From Nostoc sp. NMS9 (GTDB taxonomy: Bacteria; Cyanobacteriota; Cyanobacteriia; Cyanobacteriales; Nostocaceae), in contig NZ_JABXKL010000054.1 in the NCBI RefSeq assembly GCF_017114995.1, positions 49,071 to 113,070 of the forward strand: a stretch of 64,000 nt of DNA. The letters run 5' to 3'. This document shows positions 1 through 7,656 of the stretch, piece after piece (positions within the stretch are counted from its first letter, which is position 1; the number at the start of each line of letters is the position of its first letter). The translations under genes and the position numbers were made by a program. The notes under the pieces were generated by a model, which had not been told where the DNA came from, did not search any database, and was given only the letters and a program-made list of their open reading frames with translations.

Positions 1-1817
1 CAGCCGAAACAGCTATTGGTTTGGTAGATGCAGATGAAGAAAGCAGTATTGTGCTCACACCAGATACTTATACATCGGCTCATGTCTCTTGGGAGATTTC
101 CGCAGCCAAGAAAGCAGAACTGTGGCAACAAGGTGGTACTCAATTGGTAGTGCGGCTGTATGATGTGACTGGTATTGATTTGAGCTATCAAAGTCCGCAG
201 GTGGTACAGCAGTATGAATGTGCAGAGACAGCACACGATCGCTTTGTAGAAATTCCCCTCAATGATCGCGACTACATAGCTGAAATTGGCTATATCGCTT
301 ATGGCGAACACTGGTTATTCATTGCCCGTTCTGCAATTGTTCGTGTCTTCAGTCCTGTGAAGCCAGATCCCATAGTTGATGATGTCGCAATCCCAGCCGA
401 AACAGCTATTGGTTTGGTAGATGCAGATGAAGAAAGCAGTATTGTGCTCACACCAGATACTGATACATTGGCTCATGTCTCTTGGGAGATTTCCGCAGCC
501 AAGAAAGCAGCACTGCGTCAACAAGGCGGCTCTCAATTGATAGTGCGGCTGTATGATGTGACTGGCATTGACTTGAGTCATCAAACTCCGCAGCTTGTAA
601 AGCTGTATGAATCTGAGGAAACAGAAAACGACGGATTGGTGGACATTCCCCTCAATGATCGCGACTACATAGCTGAAATTGGCTATATCGCTGATGGTGA
701 TCGCTGGTTATTCATCGCCCGTTCTGCGATCGTTCATGTCTTCGGTTCTGTGAATCCAGATCCCGTAGTTGATGATGTCGCAATCGCAGACAAAACAGAT
801 GTTGATTTGGTAGATGTCCAACAAGAGAGCAGTATTGTCCTCACACCCCGCACTTTCCAATGGGCTGAAGTCTCTTGGGAGATTTCCGAAGCTAAGAAAG
901 CAGCACTGCGACAACAGGGCGGTTCTCAATTGGTAGTGCGGCTGTATGATGTGACTGGAATAGATTTGAGTTATCAAAATCCTCAGTTTGTCCAGCAGTA
1001 TGAATGTGAAGAGACAGCACACGATCGCTTTGTGGAAATTCCCATCAGCGATCGCGACTACATAGCTGAAATTGGCTATGTCGCTGATGGCGATGCCTAC
1101 GGCGGTAAACTACGCTGGTTATTCATTGCCCGTTCGGCGATCGTTCGTGTCTTTAGTCCAGTGCCTACAGATTCGACAACAGATCCCACTGTTGAAAATG
1201 TAGCATTACTAAGCGAAACAGCTGTTGGCTTGGCAAATGTAGAAGCAGAAACTGTCCCAGAAGAGAGCAGTATTGTCCTCACACCCCGCACTCCCAAGTG
1301 GGCTTATGTCTCTTGGCACATTTCCAAAGCTCAATCTGAAGCACTGCATCAACAAGGCGGTTCCCAATTTGTCGTGAGGCTCTATGATGTAACCGGGATT
1401 GACTTGAGTTATCAAAGTCCCCAGCTTGTACAGCAGTATGAATCTGAAGAAGTAGCACGCGATCGCTTTGTGGCGATTCCCGTGAGCGATCGCGATTACA
1501 TGGTTGAAATTGGCTATATTGCTGATGGCGATCGTTGGTTACTCATCGCCCGTTCCGCTAACGTTCGGGTTTTCAGTCGTGCCTACGGAGACTTCTGGTT
1601 CGTGGCTGATGCTGAGTTAATTATTCACGGAGCAACTCAACCAAATACCAGCGTAAACATTGGTGGTCATGCCATCAAAATCAAACCCGATGGTACTTTC
1701 CACCTACGTCTCCCCTTTTCAGATGGTTTAATGGACTATCTGATAACGGTAGCTGCTGATGGAGAATCCACCAGAACTATCCATAAGAAGTTCTCTCAGG
1801 AAACTTCCGAAAGCTAA
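1..1817 (+). CDS. DUF4912 multi-repeat protein, 5' end outside window
   Basis: The reading frame is open to the first base of the window, and the codons before the first possible start (TTG at 21) already match the linker of the next repeat, so this is the 3' part of a longer gene. About 600 residues are visible. They hold four copies of a DUF4912-like unit of about 110-130 residues, each with the signatures VRLYDVTGIDLS and LFIARSA(I/N)V, followed by a C-terminal beta-rich segment of about 70 residues (from about 1600). DUF4912 has no established function. Unit 3 carries a six-residue insertion (AYGGKL, bases 1095-1112) that matches a dispersed Nostoc repeat. Units 1 and 2 are nearly identical in DNA at a spacing of 393 bases. 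No export signal can be judged because the N-terminus is missing. Confidence 0.85.
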   Translation, partial: AETAIGLVDADEESSIVLTPDTYTSAHVSWEISAAKKAELWQQGGTQLVVRLYDVTGIDLSYQSPQVVQQYECAETAHDRFVEIPLNDRDYIAEIGYIAYGEHWLFIARSAIVRVFSPVKPDPIVDDVAIPAETAIGLVDADEESSIVLTPDTDTLAHVSWEISAAKKAALRQQGGSQLIVRLYDVTGIDLSHQTPQLVKLYESEETENDGLVDIPLNDRDYIAEIGYIADGDRWLFIARSAIVHVFGSVNPDPVVDDVAIADKTDVDLVDVQQESSIVLTPRTFQWAEVSWEISEAKKAALRQQGGSQLVVRLYDVTGIDLSYQNPQFVQQYECEETAHDRFVEIPISDRDYIAEIGYVADGDAYGGKLRWLFIARSAIVRVFSPVPTDSTTDPTVENVALLSETAVGLANVEAETVPEESSIVLTPRTPKWAYVSWHISKAQSEALHQQGGSQFVVRLYDVTGIDLSYQSPQLVQQYESEEVARDRFVAIPVSDRDYMVEIGYIADGDRWLLIARSANVRVFSRAYGDFWFVADAELIIHGATQPNTSVNIGGHAIKIKPDGTFHLRLPFSDGLMDYLITVAADGESTRTIHKKFSQETSES

Positions 1818-1830
1818 CATTACTTGAGTT

Positions 1831-1886
1831 ATCCCCTCTAACGCTATTCTCCCTTTTTAGGGAGTGTAGGAAGAGGGGATTTTATT
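1831..1886 (+). terminator. Probable terminator after the DUF4912 gene
   Basis: ATCCCCTCT (1831-1839) pairs with AGAGGGGAT (1872-1880). A smaller hairpin (CTCCC/GGGAG) lies in the loop and the right arm runs into TTTTATT. It sits 14 bases after the stop codon, as expected of an intrinsic terminator. This is inferred from structure only. Confidence 0.6.
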
Positions 1887-2002
1887 ATGCCAATTTTTCT
1901 GCTAACTTTCGTTTCTGTTGCTCTGGAAAAATTGCTTGAATTAGACATTTCAATGCTAACGTCTACAAGGTGACACAGGATTTGGAGTGGTTTTTTTTAA
2001 CT

Positions 2003-4033
2003 ATGAAACATAGACACAAAGTAGCTTTTAGCTTAACATTGCCGATCGGTCTAAATCTAATCTCTAGCTTAGTCGCATTTGATCGGGCCATCGCCGTACC
2101 ACCAAGAACCCCAGACAAAAGTGTAAATTGCGAGATTTTAGTTGTGGGTGGTGGACTTTCTGGTGTAGCCACAGCTTACGAGGGTTTGCTAGCAGGGCGA
2201 ACAGTTTGTCTCACAGAAATTACTGATTGGTTGGGAGGACAAATTTCTGCTCAAGGGACATCTGCGTTAGATGAACGCCCAACTCAACGAGCTCTCAAAT
2301 TCTATTCTCGCGGCTATCTGGAATTACGAAACCGCATTGGGCGTAAATACGGTAAGCTTAACCCCGGTGACTGCTGGGTAAGTGAATCTTGTTTTCTTCC
2401 CCGCGATGCTCACACTATTTTGACCCAGATGCTTAAAGATGCCGAAAAGCAGGGCAAAGGGAAGTTGCAATGGTTTCCCAACACAGTAATTAAGGATTTG
2501 GAAATCGCTGCTGATGGCAAAATAATTAATAGTGCGATCGCAATCCAACATCAACCACCAAAAGGCGCACCACCTCTCAATACTTTTACGTTATCTCAAA
2601 GTATTGAAGATGCTTATCGCTACGAAAACTCATCTCGGTTTACTAAAACTATTGTCCGTTTCATCCCCAAGGCAGCGAAAGAGGATGCTCCTAAATGGTA
2701 TGTCGTAGACGCTAGCGAAACTGGAGAAATTATCGCCCTTGCTGATGTTCCCTACCGATTAGGTATTGATGCCCGTTCTTACCTAGAACCTTCTGCTTCT
2801 GGCGCCAACAATGACCCCTATTGCCCTCAAGGCTTTACCTACACTTTTGCAATGGAGGCCACTAAGGAACCGCAACCGCAAACAATGCCAGCATTTTATT
2901 CTCGATATGCACCCTATTTCAGCTATGAATTGAAGCGACTGGCTAACTTTGATTTAGTTTTTACCTATCGTCGCATTTGGAGTCCAGACAAAGGGAAACC
3001 AGCAAAATTTGGCGGTGTAAGTTTTACTGCGGCTACACCAGGGGATATCTCAATGCAAAACTGGACTTGGGGTAACGACTACCGCCCCGGAACTGGTCAG
3101 GATAACCTAATTTATACCCGCCAACAGTTACAAGCTACTGGACAGTTAGAGCCAGGGGGTTGGATGGGAGGACTGCGGACAGAAACCCTCCGCAACGCTG
3201 AAGAAAATGCCTTATCTTTCTATTACTGGTTGGTAGCTGGGACTACAGATTCTCAACTAGGGGATGGTGTCAAGCAGCAGCAACCCAATAACCGCTTTGT
3301 TTCCGGTTTAAATTCGCCAATGGGGACAATACATGGCTTATCAAAATATCCCTATATGCGAGAAGGACGGCGGATCATTGGCCGCCCCAGTTGGGGACAA
3401 TCCGAAGGCTTTAGTATTGGGGAAATTGATATTTCCCGCCGAGATTATAATGACGAATATTACTCAAAGACTCTGCCAGCAGATATGTATCGTCGGCTAC
3501 GAGCAGCAGTTGCAGGTTTAGAAGCAATATCAGTAATTGACGGTAAAATTCCACCAGACAAAGCAATGCGACGGACTCGTTCTACCATCTTTCCCGATGC
3601 TGTGGGTATTGGTCACTACGCCATAGATTTCCATCCTTGCATGGTGAATAGTCCCCCAGAAGCCCCTGGGAACACAGAACGTCCAGGCGAAAGACGTGGT
3701 GCGGGTCAAGCTTATCCCTTCCAAATTGCTTTGAGGGCGATGATTCCCCAGAAAATTGATAATTTGCTCGTAGGTGGTAAAAGTATTGCGACTAGTCACA
3801 TTGCTGCTGCTGCCTATCGAGTACACTCATTTGAATGGTCGGCTGGCGCAGCTGCGGGAACAGTTGCTAGTTTTGCACTCAAAAATGCGATCGCACCTTA
3901 CCAACTAGTTGATGACTTACCCAAACAAGAGCCACAACTAGAAGCACTCAAACGGCTTTTGCAACAAAATGGCAACCCTACCGCCTTCCCAGATACATCT
4001 ATTTTTAACGAAAACTGGGATAATTGGAAATAG
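2003..4033 (+). CDS. Exported FAD-dependent oxidoreductase
   Basis: A 676-residue protein when read from ATG 2003. A GTG at 1970 would add 11 residues, but ATG 2003 gives a clean basic N-terminus (MKHRHK) followed by a hydrophobic stretch ending near AIAV, which is a good signal peptide, and a GGAG lies about 15 bases upstream. The Rossmann motif (EILVVGGGLSGVATAYEG) follows directly and marks an FAD-binding domain of the FAD_oxidored type. The C-terminal part has further flavoprotein motifs (NLLVGGKSIATSHIAAAAYR). The protein probably acts in the periplasm or is membrane-anchored. Its substrate cannot be told from the sequence. It lies alone between two repeat-rich gaps. Confidence 0.8.
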   Translation: MKHRHKVAFSLTLPIGLNLISSLVAFDRAIAVPPRTPDKSVNCEILVVGGGLSGVATAYEGLLAGRTVCLTEITDWLGGQISAQGTSALDERPTQRALKFYSRGYLELRNRIGRKYGKLNPGDCWVSESCFLPRDAHTILTQMLKDAEKQGKGKLQWFPNTVIKDLEIAADGKIINSAIAIQHQPPKGAPPLNTFTLSQSIEDAYRYENSSRFTKTIVRFIPKAAKEDAPKWYVVDASETGEIIALADVPYRLGIDARSYLEPSASGANNDPYCPQGFTYTFAMEATKEPQPQTMPAFYSRYAPYFSYELKRLANFDLVFTYRRIWSPDKGKPAKFGGVSFTAATPGDISMQNWTWGNDYRPGTGQDNLIYTRQQLQATGQLEPGGWMGGLRTETLRNAEENALSFYYWLVAGTTDSQLGDGVKQQQPNNRFVSGLNSPMGTIHGLSKYPYMREGRRIIGRPSWGQSEGFSIGEIDISRRDYNDEYYSKTLPADMYRRLRAAVAGLEAISVIDGKIPPDKAMRRTRSTIFPDAVGIGHYAIDFHPCMVNSPPEAPGNTERPGERRGAGQAYPFQIALRAMIPQKIDNLLVGGKSIATSHIAAAAYRVHSFEWSAGAAAGTVASFALKNAIAPYQLVDDLPKQEPQLEALKRLLQQNGNPTAFPDTSIFNENWDNWK

Positions 4034-4112
4034 ATTGTCATTGGTCATTTGTCATTTGTCATTGGTCATTGGTCATTTGTCATTTGTCATTTGTCATTTG
4101 TCATTTGTCATA
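4034..4112 (+). repeat. Short tandem heptamer repeat (TTTGTCA / TTGGTCA)
   Basis: About eleven near-consecutive copies of a seven-base unit alternating TTTGTCA and TTGGTCA begin right after the FAD oxidoreductase stop. This is the STRR type of repeat well known in Nostocales. Further short runs of the same motif occur near 4225, 17690, 24732, 25204 and 27028. An open frame across it (4024-4257) is only a consequence of the repeat. The rest of the gap to 4339 shows nothing else I can name. Confidence 0.9.
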
Positions 4113-4339
4113 TCAAGTCCGGTTAATCACTTATGATTACCGAATCTGTGCAAAAATCCCAAAAGCCTCTTCCCCCAGCAATAACTGCGGTCTAAATGAT
4201 AAGTTTTTAGCCGGACACGATATCATTGGTCATTGGTTAAGGACAACGGACAAATGACAACAGACAACTAAACAATGAACTAAACTAATTACTTATAGTG
4301 TAGTTTTGTAAAATTATCTTGACTAATTGTTTTATGGTT

Positions 4340-4660
4340 ATGACATTTTCAGCAGATGTTTACGGGATGTCCACAGCACCAACTATAGCTCCTGAACGGT
4401 CTAATCAAGTTATCCGTAAGACTTATCCGAATTACAAAGTGATTGTATTAAACGATGATTTTAATACATTCCAACATGTAGCTGAATGTTTGATGAAATA
4501 TATTCCGGGGATGAGTGGCGATCGCGCGTGGGATTTGACTAATCAGGTACACTATGAAGGTCAAGCGATCGTCTGGGTCGGGCCCCAAGAACCTGCGGAA
4601 CTCTATCACCAGCAGCTGCGCCGAGCAGGTTTGACAATGGCACCTCTAGAAGCAGCTTAA
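4340..4660 (+). CDS. clpS: ClpS, adaptor of the ClpAP/ClpCP protease
   Basis: A short protein (106 residues from ATG 4340) with the ClpS fold signature: YKVIVLNDDFNTFQHVAECL, then a long helix and the conserved end EPAELYHQQLRRAGL. ClpS binds destabilising N-terminal residues and delivers such proteins to the Clp chaperone-protease; the LNDDFNT segment is the part of the family that forms the N-degron pocket. The start is uncertain: ATG 4334, 4340 and 4367 are all in frame, and the family's variable N-terminal tail fits any of them. The DUF2103 gene follows 11 bases later and may be co-transcribed. Cyanobacteria often carry two ClpS paralogues, and I cannot tell which one this is. Confidence 0.88.
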   Translation: MTFSADVYGMSTAPTIAPERSNQVIRKTYPNYKVIVLNDDFNTFQHVAECLMKYIPGMSGDRAWDLTNQVHYEGQAIVWVGPQEPAELYHQQLRRAGLTMAPLEAA

Positions 4661-4671
4661 GCTTAATTATT

Positions 4672-4995
4672 ATGGGCAAACCCTCCGTAGATCCCCTCCG
4701 CACGGCTTCACAAAAAGCTGCCAGACTGGTTTGGAATCACTCAACACACCTTTCTGGTCTTATCCCCATTTTAGAACGTCTTTGTCAGCAGGATGGTATC
4801 CAAACTGTGACGCCGGGAGTGATTGGGCGGTCAAAGGGTCACTGTCCAAAAATGCAACTACGCATCTCAGTACCCATTCGCGGCGGCTATAAAGTCATTG
4901 CGCGGCAGGGGAAAACGGTACAAGAGGTCTTTATTTTAACAACTTTACCCCAGGATCAACTAGAAGCTGCATTAGCGATCGCCATGAGATGTTAA
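4672..4995 (+). CDS. DUF2103 family protein (predicted metal-binding)
   Basis: 107 residues, ATG start 11 bases after clpS. The sequence has the conserved pattern of the cyanobacterial DUF2103 family: an N-terminal LVWNHSTHLSGLIPIL helix, a GVIGRSKGHCPKMQLRIS centre with His and Cys that could bind metal, and a Lys/Arg-rich strand (GGYKVIARQGKTVQEVF). No function has been established for the family to my knowledge. The close spacing to clpS suggests a shared transcript. Confidence 0.7.
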   Translation: MGKPSVDPLRTASQKAARLVWNHSTHLSGLIPILERLCQQDGIQTVTPGVIGRSKGHCPKMQLRISVPIRGGYKVIARQGKTVQEVFILTTLPQDQLEAALAIAMRC

Positions 4996-4996
4996 T

Positions 4997-5036
4997 CATG
5001 CCCCATGCCCCATGCCCAATGCCCCATGCCCAATAA
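4997..5036. repeat. Short direct repeat of CCCATGCCC type
   Basis: Several consecutive near-copies of a CATGCCC/CAATGCCC unit lie just after the DUF2103 stop. This low-complexity repeat is common between Nostoc genes; similar text appears at 18345-18361 and 41489-41511. An open frame here (5005-5196) is rejected as a gene. Confidence 0.75.
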
Positions 5037-5357
5037 CTATTCCTCAACCCGATGCACTGCAAATTTGTGTAGTGGCAGACTAACGATGCAAGAAAAAGTT
5101 AAGAAATATGACAAAGCCGTAGTTATTCTCAAAGTCATGAGTATAGATTCCCAGTCGGGTAAAACCATTTTTTCTATGCCAAAAGCTACACAGTAAACTA
5201 GCCAGTAACTAAAGCTCATTCTAAATAGAATTCGCTCTGTTTCTTCCACATCATTTGTTTGCTGCTTACCATCCCACAGTAACAACAGTCCAATAATGCA
5301 AGCGACAAAGGAAACAGCAACTACAAATTCGTGACAAAATATATTTAACGAATGCAT
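5037..5357 (-). CDS. Small hypothetical membrane protein
   Basis: 106 residues. Three hydrophobic segments are visible: VSFVACIIGLLLLW near residue 20, SYWLVYCVAFGI near 52, and LSYFLTFSCIVSL near 85, with charged loops between them. I do not recognise the family. The composition is that of a real membrane protein rather than of a repeat, but there is no strong ribosome-binding site and no operon partner. It is convergent with the DUF2103 gene. Confidence 0.45.
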   Translation of the reverse strand: MHSLNIFCHEFVVAVSFVACIIGLLLLWDGKQQTNDVEETERILFRMSFSYWLVYCVAFGIEKMVLPDWESILMTLRITTALSYFLTFSCIVSLPLHKFAVHRVEE

Positions 5358-5533
5358 TTGTGTTTATTCCCACATTTTTTCAGTTGAAACTCAGTCTAAA
5401 GGAATATTCCTTGCAGAGATACAAATTATTTACAAACCTCAATAGATTCAATACTGCTGAGTGAAAAATCTCACTTGCAACTCAGCACTCGTAACTCCAT
5501 TAACCTGCAAGACTAGTTGCCAAAATTGAAGCG

Positions 5534-5757
5534 TTTGCAACAATTGCTCCTTCATGTATAAGAAACCTTTAAGTATTTACCAGAAATGTATAACTAATTG
5601 CTGCAAAGGCTTAATACTTTGCAACAATTGCTCCTTCATGTATAAGAAACCTTTAAGTATTTCCCAGTAATGTATAACCAATTGCTGGAAATGCTTAATA
5701 CTTTGCAACAATTACTTCTTCATGTATAAGAAACATTTAAATGATTGCAACACTTGT
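5534..5757. repeat. 84-bp tandem repeat, two full units and a partial third
   Basis: The motif TTTGCAACAATTGCTCC starts at 5534 and again at 5618, with a diverged copy at 5702, so the period is exactly 84 bases. Units 1 and 2 differ at only a few positions; unit 3 decays after about 50 bases. In each full unit the opening TTTGCAACAATTG can pair imperfectly with a downstream AATTGCTGCAAA-like segment (5595-5607 in unit 1). No coding frame runs through it. The rest of 5358-5533 is AT-rich and shows nothing I can name. Confidence 0.85.
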
Positions 5758-5814
5758 TGTAATTAACTTATGAGTTAATTTTACTTAAAAAATCAAAATC
5801 TTTTAAGTAAAATT

Positions 5815-6150
5815 AACTGCCCTCATCCCCCAACCCTTCTCCCAAATCGGGCTACACCCCCCTCTAACTCCCCCGATGCCTTGGGGGAGAACTGGATATT
5901 TCCCCCCTTTGCAAGGGGGGATTAAGCAGGGTGGTTTCATACGAAAAAAGAAAAATACATAAGTCTTGATTTCTCGTTTTGTGTCCAGGTTTTTTCCCTC
6001 ACTTCCATTCCTCTCCGCCACGGGGAGAGAGGCTTTGAAACCCAGTTTTAGTTTTTCTCTGCTTGTATGAAACCACCCTGCTTTGCAAGGGGGGATTAAG
6101 GGGGGTAAATCCAGGGTTTGGGCTTCATTACCAAGATGTGTGTACACCGT
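5815..6150. mobile_element. Gene-free stretch of G/C-tract repeats with an inserted MITE-like element
   Basis: The outer part is the common cyanobacterial repeat of CCCCCTTTGCAAGGGGGGATTAA type. Inside it, CAGGGTGGTTTCATAC (5927-5942) and its perfect reverse complement (6065-6080) form 16-bp terminal inverted repeats around 122 non-coding bases. The outer sequence CTTTGCAAGGGGGGATTAA occurs on both sides of this unit. That looks like a small non-autonomous element, or a repeat-in-repeat insertion. Open frames here follow the repeats and are not genes. Confidence 0.65.
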
Positions 6151-6171
6151 AGCCCAAATTGGCAGAGGGAT

Positions 6172-6600
6172 TTAGGGTGAGGGCTTTTGATAAACATAAT
6201 TTTGAGCCACTTTCCAATAGCGCGAGAACCGTTTCAAGTCAATATAGCCGTCATAGTCAAAAAATGGTTCGACTTCTAACACTTCCACTGCTATAGAACG
6301 CTCAATTTGATTACAGATATCATCAAACCGGGGGCTGGGACTATCGGCTGTGACAACTAAATTGGCATCATGTTCTTGAGCAAAAGCTAAAATTTCTTGT
6401 GCTACATTGCCACGACGAATAACAACAGGTAACTCTAGCAAACATTCGTAGATAAAAGTCAGACGTTTAAGACTCAATTGCCATTCCTCTATCAAAGCCT
6501 CATCCCAAACCCAGATAGCTGGAGCATCGGGGTATTTTTGCAATGTGGGATTATTTGGACTGAGGCAATCTCCATGTACCCAAACAATTGGTTTATTCAT
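6172..6600 (-). CDS. Photolyase N-terminal (antenna/Rossmann) domain as a separate protein
   Basis: 142 residues. It reads as the alpha/beta domain of the photolyase/cryptochrome family: a first strand and loop (PIVWVHGDCLSPNNPTLQKY), AIWVWDEALIEEW, RLTFIYECLLEL, VVIRRGNVAQEILAFAQEH and NLVVTADSPSPRFDDIC. In ordinary photolyases this domain precedes the FAD domain in one chain; here it is a separate gene placed after it. Its ATG overlaps the stop of the FAD-domain gene (ATGA at 6597-6600), which indicates translational coupling and a stoichiometric partner. Length fits this domain alone. Confidence 0.7.
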   Translation of the reverse strand: MNKPIVWVHGDCLSPNNPTLQKYPDAPAIWVWDEALIEEWQLSLKRLTFIYECLLELPVVIRRGNVAQEILAFAQEHDANLVVTADSPSPRFDDICNQIERSIAVEVLEVEPFFDYDGYIDLKRFSRYWKVAQNYVYQKPSP

Positions 6601-7451
6601 TTTTTACCTTTCTTTCCCCGTTGCCAACTTTGGCTATTAGGTTGTTTGCTAAATTCGCCTTTGGGAAAAAGTCGCTGTTCTAAATCTTCATAACTGCCTT
6701 CAAAATCACAATGACCATAAAAGGAGCATTTCTGACAATAAATGCCTTTGGTGTAGCGTTCTAAGTTTTCACGGTTGAAAAAATACGGTTTATGACTAAA
6801 AGTGCTAGCAACCCACTGCCATGACATATTATTACTAGCAGGATCTCCATCTAAAAGATGTTCAAGAAACCATTTGGCTCCTGCTTGCCAACGAATACGC
6901 CGCCAATGGATAATGTAAGCCGCTAGCCACATTCGTGCGTGGTTATGTAAATAGCCAGTTTCTCTCAAATCACCACTGAAACTGTCAATACAAACTCTGC
7001 CTGTAGTTGCTTCTCTGATATCTTGCGGCAATTCGGGTGCATATTCGCCCACAGTATAACCAGTTTTGTACTGTTCCTGGTCTTGCCAGATTTCATCCCC
7101 TAACTTCATATACAGCCGTTGCCAATAGTCGCGCCAACCTAACTCATTAATTAGTTTCGTAGCTTCATCTTGATTTTGTACCTGGTCAAGGACGTAATCT
7201 CGAATTTCTCGCAAACTCAAAACGCCATAACGGATATAAGGCGAAAGACGCGTGACCCCACCTGTGAAGAAATTACGTGTTTGGGCGTAGCGAAGGGGAT
7301 CGATTTTTTGCAGCGCTTTTTGTGCCGCTTTGCGTCCCCCTAGAGTTTCGCTAATGTGGTCATCGCGTTCTGCGGCACTTGGGAATTGTTCGCGCAGGTA
7401 GGCAACCAACTCATCGCGGTTGGTAAATTGGCGTTGCATATCTTTAGTCAT
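6597..7451 (-). CDS. Photolyase/cryptochrome FAD-binding domain, possible FeS type
   Basis: 284 residues without the usual N-terminal antenna domain. Visible family motifs are TRLSPYIRYGVLSLREI, ELGWRDYWQRL, an HNHARMWLAAYIIHW helix and DGDPASNNMSWQWVAS, which match the FAD-binding helical domain of photolyases. Four cysteines stand at 154, 239, 242 and 248. The first lies in TGRVC and the next two in YCQKC, positions like those holding the 4Fe-4S cluster in FeS-type bacterial photolyases. Cluster binding is an inference. The gene overlaps the antenna-domain gene by four bases, so the pair probably forms one light-driven DNA repair enzyme or photoreceptor. The tail is basic (QRGKKGKK). Confidence 0.75.
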   Translation of the reverse strand: MTKDMQRQFTNRDELVAYLREQFPSAAERDDHISETLGGRKAAQKALQKIDPLRYAQTRNFFTGGVTRLSPYIRYGVLSLREIRDYVLDQVQNQDEATKLINELGWRDYWQRLYMKLGDEIWQDQEQYKTGYTVGEYAPELPQDIREATTGRVCIDSFSGDLRETGYLHNHARMWLAAYIIHWRRIRWQAGAKWFLEHLLDGDPASNNMSWQWVASTFSHKPYFFNRENLERYTKGIYCQKCSFYGHCDFEGSYEDLEQRLFPKGEFSKQPNSQSWQRGKKGKK

Positions 7452-7656
7452 GTGAATTTTGAAGAGTAAGAATAGATAAACAAAAATACTTGTAGGTTAA
7501 GTCATTATTATCGCGAATAAATATAAGCGATCGCTCTCACCCTGATGAGAGAACTTAAGCAAAGATGAATGAGTGCGATCGCATTGATGCCTATTTTCTC
7601 CAGCTTATCAGTAAGTAAAGCTAAGATATCAGATAAATCTGTCACTTTTCAAGACG

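Noticed and set aside
4024..4257. 77-codon open frame after the FAD oxidoreductase
   Set aside because: It is made of TTTGTCA heptamers, whose period of seven gives repeated residues (WSFVICH); there is no ribosome-binding site or protein-like composition.
5005..5196. 63-codon frame starting in the CCCATGCCC repeat
   Set aside because: It begins in a repeat and runs antisense to a better candidate membrane protein.
5534..5757. Possible CRISPR array
   Set aside because: The period is 84 with near-identical full units; there is no alternation of constant repeats with unique spacers.
5803..6147. 114-codon minus-strand frame
   Set aside because: It lies wholly in G/C-tract repeats and the MITE-like element; residues are a translation of the repeats.
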